A DNA stretch of 64,000 nt from Eudorina sp. 2006-703-Eu-15 (taxonomy: Eukaryota > Chlorophyta > Chlorophyceae > Chlamydomonadales > Volvocaceae). Location of the stretch: positions 372,001-436,000 of the forward strand of contig BDSI01000021.1 of the NCBI GenBank assembly GCA_003117195.1, given 5' to 3'. Below, piece after piece: positions 51,701-62,401 of this stretch. A program made the translations under genes and the position numbers. A model generated the notes under the pieces. That model did no database searches. It was not told the origin of the DNA and saw nothing but the letters and a program-made list of their open reading frames with translations. The stretch's first letter is position 1; the number at the start of each line of letters is the position of its first letter.

Positions 51701-53686
51701 GGCCCCACACGGCGCGAGGTGGCGGGGGGGCGGGGGGGGGGCACAGCCGCAGTGGCAGGCACAGCGCCGAAGACGGCAGCAGAACGGGGTCCGTCCTCCG
51801 TCGCACCTTGAGCGCCCGCACCCGCTCCGCCGCCTCCCTCGCCACGCGCGCGCGTTCCCGGGAGTGCCACGTCTTGACGCCGTTGCAACGGGCCTGGGGG
51901 GGGAGGGGGTGTATAGGAACTTGGTAGACAGATGATGGCGGGTGATGGGGTTTGGGGGCCCCACGAAGACACAGTTTGGGGGTTGCAGTTTGGGGGTTTT
52001 AGTTTGGGGGTTTTGGTGGTCGGGTCGGGATCCAGTTTTAGGCTAAGTAAAACTGGATCCCGACCCGACCACCATCCTCGGTCCATCAGTCCCCGACGCC
52101 GGCAGCTCCGCTCCGGAACCAGGCCCCTTGGGTTCCCACCGCCCGAAACCCCGTACATACCCCCGCGCCCACCTGCCGCAGCGCCGCCCGCTTCTTCGCC
52201 GCCGCCGCCCGCTCCCGGGTGGCCCTGGCCGCCTCCGCCACCAGCAGGGAGCGCACCGCCGCCGCCGCCGCCTCCTCGTGGCGCTCCTGCCGCCGCGCCG
52301 CCACCGCCGCCGCCGCCAGGCGGGACGCCTGCTGCCGCGCCGCCGCCGCCTGCTGCACCGCCAGCACAGCCCGCCGCTCCAGCTCGGCCAGCTGCAACCT
52401 GAGGCCGGGTTTGCAGGTTAGGGAGGTGGCGAACAATGGTGTGCATGGAGTGCGGTTGTATGGTGGGTTAAGAGAAGGGACAGGGGCGGCGCCCCGGGGG
52501 CGAGTGGGTTGGGGGGCCCCGCGAAGCGAATCGCGATCCCCCTAGCGCCCTAGGCACAAAACGCGGGATGAAGCAAGGGCGGCGATGGAATCCCAATCCC
52601 AATCCGAGCAGGATCTTTCCGGCGTTGGGCCCCCTCCCGCGCAGCAAGGGCCGGTCCTGAAGCCCTTCATGGGTTAGGCCGAACACAGGCCGCAGCGCCG
52701 CGGAAGGGAGGCGTTCTGGGAGGAGGCAGGACGAAGAGGACGAGGAGGAGGCAGACGCGCAGGCCGTCGCGTGGCAAGGGGCCCCCGGGTCGAGGAGCGA
52801 GCTCTCCTGCCCCGCCCCTCACCGCGCCTCTCGCTCTCGCGCTCCCCCCCTGCACAGCGCAGCGCGCAGTTTGAATCTGTCTACCAATGTCCTACACGCC
52901 CCTGCCCATACAGTGGCCGCCTGCCAGAAGGACGGGGTACGACATTTGTCTCATATCTGATTCCTCCATCCGCAAAACGCAGATGGCCCCAATCCAACCA
53001 ACCAACCAACCAACCCAGCCAACCACTCAGGTCACCCACCGGCTAATGTCCGAGGCTCCGAGGCCCAACTGCACGACCTCCGAGATCGCCACCGGAGCGG
53101 GTACGGCATCCCCCGCCGCCGCCGCCTCCTGCTGCTGCTGCTGCCGCCGAGCCTCGTGCTCGTCCAGTCCCTGCGGTTGCGGCGGTTGCGGTAGACCGGC
53201 GTCTAGCACGGCAGCCACCCGAGCCATCACCCGCCCCAGCCGCCCCAGCGGCATGCCGCGCCGCATCAGACTCAAGTCCCCGAGGACCGCCGCCATGGCG
53301 CCGCGGCCGCCTCCATGGCCGTCGGCGCTGCCGCTACCCCCACCGCCCCCGCCGGCGCCTCCGCCGCTGCTATCAGCACCGCCGTCGTTGCCAGTTGCGG
53401 CGCCGCGGCGGTACGGTACGACGCTGTGGTGCGCTTCTGAGCCGCCGCCGCCGCCGCTGCCGCCGCCACCAGCAGCGGCCAACTGGCTCCGTCCCCCGTC
53501 GCCGCCTGCTGGGGAATGCACGCGTGCAAATGCCTTCCTGCCGTACTCGCCCGCCCAGCCGCCCCGGGGCGTGAGTCGACCTGAGAGGCGCTGCAGCGGC
53601 TGTGGCGGCTGCCTGCCGCCCAGCAGCGGCTCCAATCGGCTGAGGTCGGTGAGCCTATGGCCCGGCGGGGGCGTCGGCTGACGGAC
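39780..53686 (-). CDS. SWI/SNF ATPase (BRM/SYD/MINU type), 5' end unresolved
   Basis: Seventeen exons join in frame: 53686-53040, 52398-52173, 51893-51807, 51321-50711, 50404-50302, 49962-49870, 49542-49192, 48610-48386, 47701-47630, 47381-47280, 46866-46810, 45482-44934, 44599-44504, 43883-43725, 43181-42945, 42534-42428 and 41973-39780, for 1971 residues. It is the motor of a nuclear chromatin-remodelling complex. In order: an HSA-like helical region ending [18 protein letters not shown], Walker [112 protein letters not shown] and [10 protein letters not shown], then a SnAC-like [12 protein letters not shown]...EELPAWV. The rest is Ser/Asp/Glu-rich and ends in RGRGRG. No bromodomain. About 150 Gly/Pro/Gln-rich residues interrupt the second lobe. 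The first exon is missing. Confidence 0.9.
41989..42181 (+). repeat. (GGAGT)n satellite-like array in an intron
   Basis: About 38 pentanucleotide units with a GGAAT variant near each end. It lies in SWI/SNF intron 42427-41974 and stops some 14 bases before the acceptor. On the sense strand it reads CACTC/CCACT, so it forms the polypyrimidine tract. Confidence 0.95.
43188..43252 (+). repeat. GGGGGGATAACA minisatellite
   Basis: Five units of 12-14 bases, in SWI/SNF intron 43724-43182, next to the acceptor of exon 43181. It separates that acceptor from a family 1 copy. Confidence 0.85.
43380..43422 (-). repeat. intronic repeat family 1, full copy
   Basis: The sense strand reads GGCAGCAGCAGCGCAGTC, then TACCAATGTCCTCTATCCCC. 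Sense orientation, but about 200 bases from the acceptor because tandem arrays lie between. Confidence 0.7.
44100..44500 (+). repeat. family 3 element followed by a 33-40-bp minisatellite
   Basis: At 44150-44215: TCTTTTTAGGCACTGCTC, CCTTGCATGTCACGCACACC and TGCTCCGCCTGCC, as in other family 3 copies. From 44216 come seven or eight units of ACACAAAGAAACCCCTGCCC with variable poly-C runs, ending at the donor side of SWI/SNF intron 44503-43884. Confidence 0.75.
45502..45549 (-). repeat. intronic repeat family 1, full copy
   Basis: The sense strand reads CAGCAGCAGCGCAGTATAAA, then ATATCAACCAATTCATTATA. It ends 19 bases before exon 45482. Confidence 0.72.
45752..45785 (+). repeat. intronic repeat family 1, left half, antisense to its gene
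   Basis: CTGGCAGTCAGCGCGGCAAC on the plus strand inside the SWI/SNF intron 46809-45483, so inverted relative to the gene. Confidence 0.45.
47703..47890 (+). repeat. GGGGCGGGGAAGGAGAGGGGC minisatellite
   Basis: Seven or so variable units of GGGGAAGGAGAGGGGCAGG in SWI/SNF intron 48385-47702. The array abuts the acceptor of exon 47701, and its pyrimidine-rich sense strand forms the tract. Confidence 0.85.
48140..48360 (+). repeat. dispersed CA-rich element (family 3), extended copy
   Basis: It contains ACATGGTAAGTATATCTGC (a 5' splice-site consensus), CTGGGCTGGGTCGGTCGGGT, CA-rich spacers, TTCCTTAGGCACATGCACC and GCCTTGCATGGCACGTACTC. It lies antisense in SWI/SNF intron 48385-47702. Block order differs from the copy at 1285. 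Confidence 0.6.
48641..48682 (-). repeat. intronic repeat family 1 copy
   Basis: The sense strand reads GAGCGCAGTCTGAATATG, then TCTACCACTCTTGTACCCC. It ends 30 bases before exon 48610. A second, weaker copy stands at 48811-48856. Confidence 0.68.
49322..49333. repeat. GACCCACGGGTC palindrome in an exon
   Basis: Palindrome inside SWI/SNF exon 49542-49192, within a Gly/Ala-rich insertion. It is identical to the copy in the channel exon at 15522. Confidence 0.55.
49572..49730 (+). repeat. two family 1 copies antisense to their gene
   Basis: Plus-strand GTCAGCGCAGTTCTGTC (49580) and CTGGCAGTCAGCGCAGTTTG (49694), both in SWI/SNF intron 49869-49543. They are inverted relative to the gene and tandem to each other. 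Confidence 0.5.
49735..49830 (+). repeat. TATACC microsatellite
   Basis: Interleaved CTATATACC and TATACCTATACC units, an AT-rich island in the GC-rich SWI/SNF intron 49869-49543. Confidence 0.88.
50218..50301 (+). repeat. (CCCA)n array starting at a splice donor
   Basis: The sense strand is (TGGG)n beginning with the donor GTGGGTGGG of SWI/SNF exon 50404-50302. It extends about 80 bases into the intron. Confidence 0.85.
50500..50572 (+). repeat. 11-bp CCCGTACCCCA repeat
   Basis: Six to seven units of CCCGTACCCCAT or CCCGTACCCCAC, in SWI/SNF intron 50710-50405, directly beside a family 1 copy. Confidence 0.85.
50581..50630 (+). repeat. intronic repeat family 1, full copy, antisense
   Basis: CTGGCAGCAGCGCAGTATGT, then CACATGTCCACCGATTCACC, on the plus strand inside SWI/SNF intron 50710-50405. 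Well preserved and inverted relative to the gene. Confidence 0.68.
51906..51935 (-). repeat. intronic repeat family 1, right half
   Basis: The sense strand reads TCTGTCTACCAAGTTCCTAT, then ACACCCCC. It ends 12 bases before exon 51893 and blends into the polypyrimidine tract. Confidence 0.68.
52855..52905 (+). repeat. intronic repeat family 1, full copy, antisense
   Basis: AGCGCGCAGTTTGAATCTG, then TCTACCAATGTCCTACACGC, on the plus strand in SWI/SNF intron 53039-52399. Confidence 0.68.
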
Positions 53687-56381
53687 CTGGCGGCCGGAGG
53701 GAGGAGGCGGGATATAGGAAAATGGTTGACATATTCGATCCGCGCTGCTGCCAGAGCACGGGTTTGGGTTTTAAAGCAGCGAAGATGGGCTGGCAGTTAG
53801 GTTAGTTGGGCTGGCGGGGGGTCTCCAGAGGGACCTGGAGGTGCGGCGTCGCCCGATAGGGATCCGCGCCAATTCGACCCACACGCGGACCCACGCTGGC
53901 ATGGCCGCAATCAGGCGGCATGAGCGCAAGGAGGTGACTTTGTGCGTGGGGATGGTGTGGTGCGTGCTGGGCGAGCGGGATCGCACCTTGGGTGGGGCCT
54001 GCGGACTGGGCTCGCCCGTGTGGCTGGGCGCGATCTCCGGGCGCTCGTCCTGTCCGTTGGGGTGGGTGGCACCAGGGCAGCTTCCCGCGGCTCTGGATTC
54101 CATCTAGGCTGTCAGGGGCTCGGCAGATTGGTTGACCGTGCGGCGGTCAACGGGTGGCCCTGCCGACGTGTTGCTGCGTTGGTGCAGGTTGCCGGGCGGG
54201 GCCCCCCTGGACAGTCCCAGAAGCCGACACAAGACCCAATGGCCTTACTGCCGGTCAGGAGGAGTCAGCTGCCATGGGCTAGTTATTGTAGGCCCCGCTG
54301 ATGCTGTAAGCAAAGTTTAAGTATCAGCTTCGGGCTGCATCTCTTCCTGAAAAGTGGCGTTCATACAAATTACTCTACCTCGCCTGGAAATCCTTGCAGT
54401 CACTTTTGTGCAAAGTTTGGCCGTGGTTGCTTGTCCCGGCATCCTTAGTCACGCCGGTAAGTTCTTTGTATGCAAATGCTTTATGGATATCAGTTGGACG
54501 GAAGGATGTTTCAGGCAAGGTGCTCACGATAAACTTCGTCCCGCCAAACCTAGCTAACAATCAGTTATAGCGACGCACACAATCTCGGAAATAGATTCGC
54601 GGCTAGGTACCAAAACTCAATTGCATGCACGCCAATGCCCTCCCGTAAGATTCCACGAAATCCCAAGGTTCAAATGGAGGTCTCCCAAACCCCGGCCGTA
54701 CGGCACGCCGGGTAGAGCCGTCCAAGCTTGGTCATTTCTTATATCAGGTGCAGAAGTTGCGGAAGGAAAAGCTGCAGAGATGAGAGACTCAGCTACCTTT
54801 TGTTCTTTTGATCTTTTGTGCGCCCTTTGACGGATGACCGTTGTGGGGGAACACATGTTTATAGCCGTAAGGCCTGTACAACATGTAACAACCAACCAAC
54901 CAACCAACCAGAGCCGTCCCCATAACAACAAGACAGCAAGCGTGGCTGCAGAAGAAAGTTCCATGCCGAACGTCAATATCAACACATCTTCGCTGTTATT
55001 GTATCAAGCGGTCAAAAGGCGTGCGTGGCAACGGGACCTACCCCGTCCTAGCATCTTGTAACACGTGCTGCTGTGCATGTGGGCAATCCCCTGATCCGCA
55101 AGGAGCACACTTGTTGCCTAGAAGCGTTGGGGCGCTCGATTTATGTGCCTAGTGCCCTGCATGGGTGTTTTCGCCCCTTGCCACCTCGTGGGTGTTGTTA
55201 ACGGAAGCCGACAACGATTCAGGGGCAAGGGTGCTCTGTACATGTAGGTCGGGATTGCCGTAGAGTTCGCTGCATCCGTTGTCCTCGTTTGGGCCGTTGG
55301 ATCCTTTGGTTTATCCATTGGCTCCGAAGGCCTTGTCCTTCCCCTTGCGTCCGGTTAACCTCCGCGGCTTTGGTTGCGGCCACCAGCCTGGTTAATTCAA
55401 CCTGGCAGCCCCGTCGCAAAACGCCGCATTTGCTAGGAATGGCGCACTGGCGGTCATGTTGCGGATGTGGGTTGTGTTACACTGTCGTAGAAACGCCCAC
55501 TGTCGAAGTGGTGCCCAAGGCCAATGAAATGGGTATCTGCGCATTGGTGACAAAATGATAGCATTTATGTATGACGAAATTGCTTCGCACAAAGGCGGCA
55601 TTTGTGAAGCGTTGTATGGTTAGGGCGTCAACCCTAAAAACGAAAACAAATCCAAGGCCACAAAGGACCATCTCATGTCATCAGAATCTATAAAATTATT
55701 ATTTCCAAGCGTGAAACGTCAGTACACCCTTGAAAGCTGCCCAGAGCGTATGTTCAGGCCTGGATCCGTTCGGCCAACCGCCAAACACTTCTTACATTGT
55801 TCATTGTCACTCGCAAATAAGCATCTTTGTTGATGACCCAGTAAAGATATTCTCGCATTGTGCATGACAAGCACTGTCTGTCTGCTCGTACATTTCAAGG
55901 ACGGTTTGTAGCAGCCGCTTTCGAGCTGTTGTACACTTTAATGTGTTGCAATGCTCTGTTAGATTGTAGATCTGCTGCTTTTCACAAGAACGCCTTCCAC
56001 ACAAGGCCGGTGATGATTAATACCTGTCCACGTCCGCAATATGAAGCATAGATATCCATCTTGTTGAGCAGACTATTTCAATTCTATATCTGTACATAAG
56101 TGCACCGGCCTTCGGACTAGAATCCGTCTCTTACCGGACGCCAGAGCCAACACGAACACCACGCATTGCTCACAGGTCTTACTGGAAAATCATTCCGGCT
56201 AAGGAGGTAGGCAGGTTTACAGCACTTCAGGCTGTTGGCTGCTGCTGCTGGGTCATGTTCAGTGGTCCAGCTGTGCATGACAAAGCCAATGCAACTGGCA
56301 GAACCCATTTCATACACAGCCCATGCGCTCACACCCATATCATACTGCACCCAGCAGGATTGTTAGGTACTGGAGGCGCAG
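53687..56381. other. divergent region with the missing SWI/SNF 5' exon(s)
   Basis: Lies between the first supported SWI/SNF exon (-) and the ATG of the armadillo gene (+). The SWI/SNF start must be here or nearby. A minus-strand reading from 54103 (MESRAAGSCPGATHPNGQDE) is a candidate first exon, but no good donor joins it in phase to 53686. 54300-56300 is AT-richer, with CCAA repeats near 54886-54912, and shows no gene I can support. Confidence 0.45.
53709..53757 (-). repeat. intronic repeat family 1, full copy
   Basis: The sense strand reads CTCTGGCAGCAGCGCGGATC, then GAATATGTCAACCATTTTCC and TATATCCC. It ends 22 bases before exon 53686, which supports that acceptor. Confidence 0.72.
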
Positions 56382-59300
56382 ATGGCGGCTTCGTCGGGCG
56401 CGTGTTTCTTCAGCCCGAAGCCGTTGCCCAAAGTCCACGATTGCCGTCCTCAACCAGGCTCTGCCAGCCACGCTTTGGCTCCAGTTGCCTCCCCGACGCA
56501 AGGTCGCCGTCCAATTCCTTTTTCGAGCCCGACGTCGCGCCGCGCAGCCGGGACATGCTCCGCTCTGCCGTTCGGCTTTCCCTCGTTCGGCTTCCCGCCG
56601 TTCGGCTTCCCCGCCGGCTCCGGCCAGCCGGCCAGGGGGGGAGCTAACAGCAGTGGCAGCGACGTGGATTGGGTACTAGGCGGCGGTGGCGGCGGTGCCG
56701 CTGGCGGCGCCGATGCCCAAGGAACCAGCAGCAGCAGCAGCAGCCCTGCCGCCGGCTCGCAGCAGCTACCGCCCGGGCTGCACCAGCAGCAAAGCGCCCG
56801 CCGCCGCCTGAACCTATCACAGCAGCCGCAGTCATCATCCCCAGCCCAAGCGACGATGTTCTCGAGTACGACAACAACCGCCGTTGCAACCGCCACGTGC
56901 GACGAGTTGGACGATCAAAAAGGGGGCGCATCCGCCGCCCAGATCGACACACAGGACCAACATCAACAACGCGAGGGCGCGGCCTCTCCCCCCCCAAGTG
57001 GACGGCGAGGGGGGTCTCCGCTGCCCTACCCCTGGCGGCTATCTGACGAGGAGGATGAGATGGAGGGGTGCGGGGGGACATCTGGCGGCGGCTGGGTCGA
57101 GGGTGGCATCACCGGCGGCTCCAGGGGCGCCGCTGGCCTCAGCCTCCCAATTGGAGATCTTGACGTACGGCAGTTGACGGAGGTATGTCGGTAGGGAGGC
57201 ATGAGAGATGCGAGATGCGCAATAGGGTGAAGCGCGTGGATGACGCGGAGGTCATGCATGGCCTTTGGCGTCCTAGGTGATGTGCGTTGACAGTTGCAGT
57301 TGGCAGTTGGCTGTTGGCGGGTGGCACGTGGAGGCTCACCCATCCCCGGCTTTGCTTCCTGGGTCCACGGCCCTGGCTGCTCTGAACCTGGTGACCCAAA
57401 TCGCAGATATTCGCAGATCCAACTCGTGTATCCACGCCTCGCCTCCCTGCCATCTGCCGCCCTTTCACAGCTGCTGGCGCAGCTCCGAAGCCACGGCGGT
57501 GAGGAGTACGACAGCGGCGGCGGCAGCGGCTGGCTCCTGTCGGAGGCGCGACCGCGGCCCGGCACCCCTCGCGCCGCCACCCATCGCCGCCGCCAGCTGC
57601 AGCAGCGACAGGCCCTGCTGGACCAGCTGCACAGCGGCCTGGTGAGTGGCCGGCTTCAGCCCGCGGAGCTGCTGCGAGTTCCGGGGCTGCTGCCGTTCCT
57701 CACGGCGGCAATCGCCGCCCCTGGAGCGGGGTCGCCCTGGGAGGCGGCGCCAGGCGGCCACGGCGGTGCGGACCGCTGGCAGCATGCGGTTCCGGAGCGC
57801 GGCGTCGGTGCGGCCGCGGGGGTGGCGCTGGAGTGCCTGTGCACGTGAGTTGCGCGAGGTCGATGGCGCTGGAAGGGGTCCACGCGGGGAATACCTTAGT
57901 GGGTGGGCGCGGGTAGGCGGTGCGGCGGGCCTTCCCCGACCCGGGCAGCCAGCCGTGCGTGCGGCCCGTGCCCTGCACCGTAGGGGAAAGCCGGATCCGC
58001 CGCCCGCGCAAACCATGCCGCGCCGCCTTGCGGTGTGCTTTGCCATCGATTCAAGAAATGGGCTTTATCGTGTTACCTTCTGACTTTTGACTCACCAACA
58101 TCGCGGCCACCGCTATAAATGTTATGCCCGTTTACCATTCCGTCACCCAGTCTGTTTATCGGTACGCATCCGTACACATCCGAGTGTGGCGCGACCTGCT
58201 CCCGCCGAGGATGCCGATGGCATGACGATTGCTGACTTGCTTTCCAGCATACACCGTACAGCTCCTTCTCGGCCGTACACACAGCACCGCACGGCAAACC
58301 ATGACACGATACACCACCCCACCCCACCGCACTGTCCCCTGCTGGATTGCGCCGGCACGTTCCGGCACGCGCTGCAGGCTGCTGTCGGAAGATGAGCTGC
58401 CCACATTCGCCAACCGACCTGATCTGGAAGGCCACCTCACGGCGGCGGTGGAGGCCGCCGTGGCCGTCCTTGCCGCAGCCCGCCTGCCCTCCTCCATCTC
58501 GGCGCCCGGGCAAGCCTCCCACGCCGCGGCGGCGCCAGGCGCGGCGCCGCACGGTGCGCTGGGCGGCAGCTGGCTCGACGGTACGGCAGACGCGTACGAA
58601 TGGAGCACTGACGTCAGCGCCGCGTTCTTCGCCGCCAGCGTGCTCGTCCGGGCGTCACGCGTGCCGGTGCTGGCGGAGGCGGCGGTGGCGGCGGGCGGCC
58701 TGGGGCTGCTGGTGAAGCTGATGGGGTGCAGGCCGGCCATGCTGGCGCAGATCGCGATCTTCGCGACGTACAAGCTTGTACGGCAGCCGCCGCCGTCGCT
58801 GGCCGCCGCCTCCGCGGCGGCGGCGCCATCCGCCGCGGGGGGCGCGGGCGCGGGTGTGGACGCGGACGAGCACCGGCGGCTCGTCGCGGAGCGGGAGCGG
58901 GAGTGGCGGGACGCGGCGTTGCTGGCGGTCGCGCAGTCGGGCGGCATGGGGGCGCTGTGCGGGTGCCTGGAGGAGCTGGAGGATCGGCCCAGTCGCGACA
59001 TGGCCTCCTCTCTCATGCTGGACATTGCGATCGTCCCTCAGGTGGGTGCGGATGAGGGGGCAGTGCGGTGGTGGCGGTGGTGGTGGTCGCTGGTCGCGCA
59101 GTTCACCAGGTGGCAGCAAGCTGCTTCAGTTTACACAAAAGACATAAAAATATGGCTGTTAGTAAAGGCAACGCAGAAGTATGAAAGCGTGTTCGCGTGT
59201 TACTTTGTCCGACACCAACACCTAACTGGTATTGAGTATGAAGTAACAGGCAACCGTTAACGGTATTGCTCGCTCAAGGGCAAGTCGAGTGACCAACGAA

Positions 59301-61982
59301 CTGGCCCCGGCCCCGGCCCGACCGACCCGACTGGCCCCGTGCCCCCGGCCCTGGCGCAGGTGCCCGCGGTGGTGGCGGGATTGAATCACGTGGCCCCGCT
59401 GGTGGCGGTCATGTCCTCCCGCCGCTGCGACCACGTGGCGCGGATGTACGGCCTGCTGGTGCTGGCCCGCCTCTGCAACCACTCGGCGGAGTGCCAGATG
59501 GACGCAGTGCGGGTGAGGACGGGGGAGGGGAGGGGAGGGGGGGAGAGGGGAGGGGAGGCGAGGGGCGGGGGCGGGGGCGGGGAACCGAGCGGCGGGGAAG
59601 GGGAAGGGGAAAGCTTCCAGTTTGGAGGGTGATATGAGCGGCAGCAACAGCGGCAGGCGGCAGTGTATCGCAGCAGCTGTTAGCAGTCCATGAATTACGA
59701 GTGGTTGTCCCCCTAGAGCCAGCCCGCTGTACGTCTTGGAGGCCTCGGGCGGGTGAACGCCAATGGTCATGTTGCTCCATGGCGCCCTGCTCCTGGCCCT
59801 GTTGGGGGCCCTGCGCTGATCCCGGCCCCTGATCCCGGCCTCCGGGTTCTGATTCCGGCCCCTGATTCCATCCTGATTCCATCCTGATTCCGTCCTGATT
59901 CCGGCCTCCCATCCCGGCCCCCTGGTCCTGCTCCCGGGCCCCCCTGGTCCACAGGAGGGCGCCCTGGAGCCCCTGGTGGCGCTCATCCGCAGAGGCGGTG
60001 ACGACGAACAGACCCACGCGTGCCGGCTGCTGGCCATCCTGGCGCAGGCGGTGCCCACGCACGGCCGCATCAAGGCCATGGGGGTGAGCCCCGGGTCGGG
60101 CCGCGCGCCGCGGGGCCTGGGGGCTGGGGCTGGGGCGGTTGGGGTGTTGGAGCCGCACCGCCCGAAGTGCTCGACACGACAGCCTCGTGGGCCTCATCGC
60201 TCCCCGCGTATCCCCAAGGATACAGGAGATAGGGAGATACGGTCCAAGGCGAGATGGACCGACACCGGGGGGCCTGAGTCCTGGTCGCGGTCTGCTCCTC
60301 AGAACGTCAGTCCGCTCGCCCTATGGACACCACCGCTTCCCATGTGCCCATTGTTGTGCTCTTTCTCCCGTTCCTCACTTTCCCCATCTTGCTCATTTGC
60401 ATACTCTGTCCCTCCGTTCCTCATCTTTTCCCGCGGGCAGGTGGTCCAGGTCGTGATCCCGCTGCTGCGCGGCGCGCGCGGCCCCGGCATCATCGTGGCG
60501 GAGCACGCCATGAGCTTCCTGATGGTGCTGTCGCAGAACCCCGACATGCACTTCCACATCGTGGGCTGCGGCGCGGTGCCCGCCATGGTGCCGCTGCTGT
60601 CCTGCGGCACCGAGAAGACGCGGACCTACGTGCTGAGCGTGCTGATGTTGCTGTGCGAGCAGGAGGAGCGCCACGCGGCGGTGGTGGTGCGCACCGGCGC
60701 GCTGCCGCTGCTGGTGGCCATGGCCGGCCAGCGCGCCGCCGCGGCGGCGCCGCCTGCAGGCGCCGCCGCCGGCGCGCATGCGGCGGCGCCGCCGCCGCCG
60801 GCGCGCAGCGTCGCGACCACCCAGGAGTTCGCGGCGGCGGTGCTTTGCTGCCTGGCTCGTTACGTGGACGTGCAGGCGGAGCTGTTGTCCTGCGGGGCGC
60901 TTCCGGCGCTGGTGCGCTGCCTCGGGCAGGGCCCGGCGGAGGCGGCCGTCAACGCGGCGGAGGCGCTCGTACACCTGGCGGCGGGCGACGCCGACGCCAA
61001 GCGCGCCATCGCCGGCGACGCCGCCGCGGCGGCGGTGCTGCTCCGCCAGCTGTCCTCCGCCAAGCCGTCGGCCCGCTACTGGGCGCTGCAGCTCGTCCGC
61101 GCGGTCAGTACGGATGACGAGGCGCTTCATCTGATGGCGGGCCTGCCGCCGGGATCTAACAATGTGGACGAGCATACAGAAATACGGGAGATCCAGGAGC
61201 GACGGTCCGCGTCGGCGGCGTCGTTCGGGCTGTGGCTGCCGGCCCTGGCAGCGGCGGCCGCCGCCGCCGCCGCGGCGGCGGCATCCAGCTCACCGCCTTC
61301 GGCGGCGGCAGCGCTGGGGCGCGGCCGCGGCGACAAGGCAACGGCGCGCGCGGCGGCGTTGGTGGCGGCGCTGGTGGCGTTGCTGCGCTGGCCGGAGGTG
61401 CCCGACGCCGCCACCTGGCAGCAAGGACGATGTCGCGTGCTGGCGGCGTGGCTGCTGGCGCGGCTGTGCGGTGTGCGGCAGTGCGGGCCGCTGCTGGTGG
61501 CGGGGGGCGCGGTACGGGAGCTGTTGGCCGTATTCGCGCAGGAACAGGAGCGCACGGCGGAGATAGCCGCCGCGACCGCCGCGGCGGCGGAGTCCCTGGC
61601 CGACGGTGCCGTACAGTCACAGGACGGAGACGCGTCGTCGACGTTGCCGCTGCTTCCAGGGGAGAGCCTGGGGGGTGACGACGGGGACGCGCCGAGCAGC
61701 GCCGACGGCCGTGGCGGCAGCGTATCCTGGCCGGATCTGATGTCGTCGCTGTCGTCGTATGACGCCGTGGTCGGGGGCGGCAGTGGCGGCGGCAGAGGCG
61801 GCGGCGGCGGCGCGTCCGTCCGCCGGGTGCGCTTCGACGGCAACGCCGCGGCGGCGGCGTCGGCGGCTTTGCTGGCGGTGGCTCGGCTGGGGCCGGAAGG
61901 GCTGCGGGAGGTCCGGTCGGAGCTGGCCGTGCTGCACTGGATGGGTACGGCAGTACGACTGGACGAGCTAGAACGGATCTGA
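56382..61982 (+). CDS. armadillo-repeat protein, 1220 residues
   Basis: Six exons (56382-57182, 57471-57844, 58378-59041, 59360-59512, 59955-60083, 60441-61982) give 1220 residues. Residues 1-267 are Ser/Gln/Gly-rich and probably disordered. From about 375 to 960 the chain is a series of helix pairs of armadillo type. Clear units are VPAVVAGLNHVAPLVAVM with HVARMYGLLVLARLCNHS (about 614-656), EGALEPLVALIRRGGDDE with ACRLLAILAQAVPTHGRI (about 665-703), GCGAVPAMVPLLSCGTEKTR with YVLSVLMLLCEQEE (about 744-777), and CGALPALVRCLGQGP with AAVNAAEALVHLAAGD (about 858-892). Poly-Ala/Gly loops interrupt them. Armadillo solenoids are protein-binding scaffolds; the partner is unknown and I cannot place it in a named subfamily (not PF16 or importin-alpha by sight). 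The ATG at 56382 is the first good one in the frame. Confidence 0.78.
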
Positions 61983-62401
61983 TGTGAGGGTTAGGAGGTA
62001 TTGAATGCGCTGTCGTGGGTTGTGACTTGAGAGGGACTTGACGACCGTGTCGTGCTCCCGGGGGGTCGGGAAGCCCGAAGAACCGAATGAAGGCGACATC
62101 AACAAATTCACACACTATGTGCACACTATGGGCGGTTGGGAACCGCGCTGCACTGCGCTGCGCTGCCCCCAATGAGCGGGTCGGTGGAGCCGGCGAGCAG
62201 CAGATGCCTGCGGACGGCTGACGACGGCCTGTCGGTCGTGTACGGCATTGACCGTACAGTGTGTCGTACGGTCGTCTTGCTTCTGACAGCTCGCCGTCCC
62301 CCGCCGAGAAGATTTTGTACATATGCCGTACACGCGTGCCTGGCCCCGTCGCTGCGATGTGACCGAGTGGAAGTCTGCGTGCTGCAATTTTATACTGTGT
62401 G

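Noticed and set aside
54375..54560. Minus-strand fragment FGGTKFIVSTLPETSFRPTD
   Set aside because: It looks protein-like but is short, unsupported by splice sites and without a recognised family. It was not annotated.
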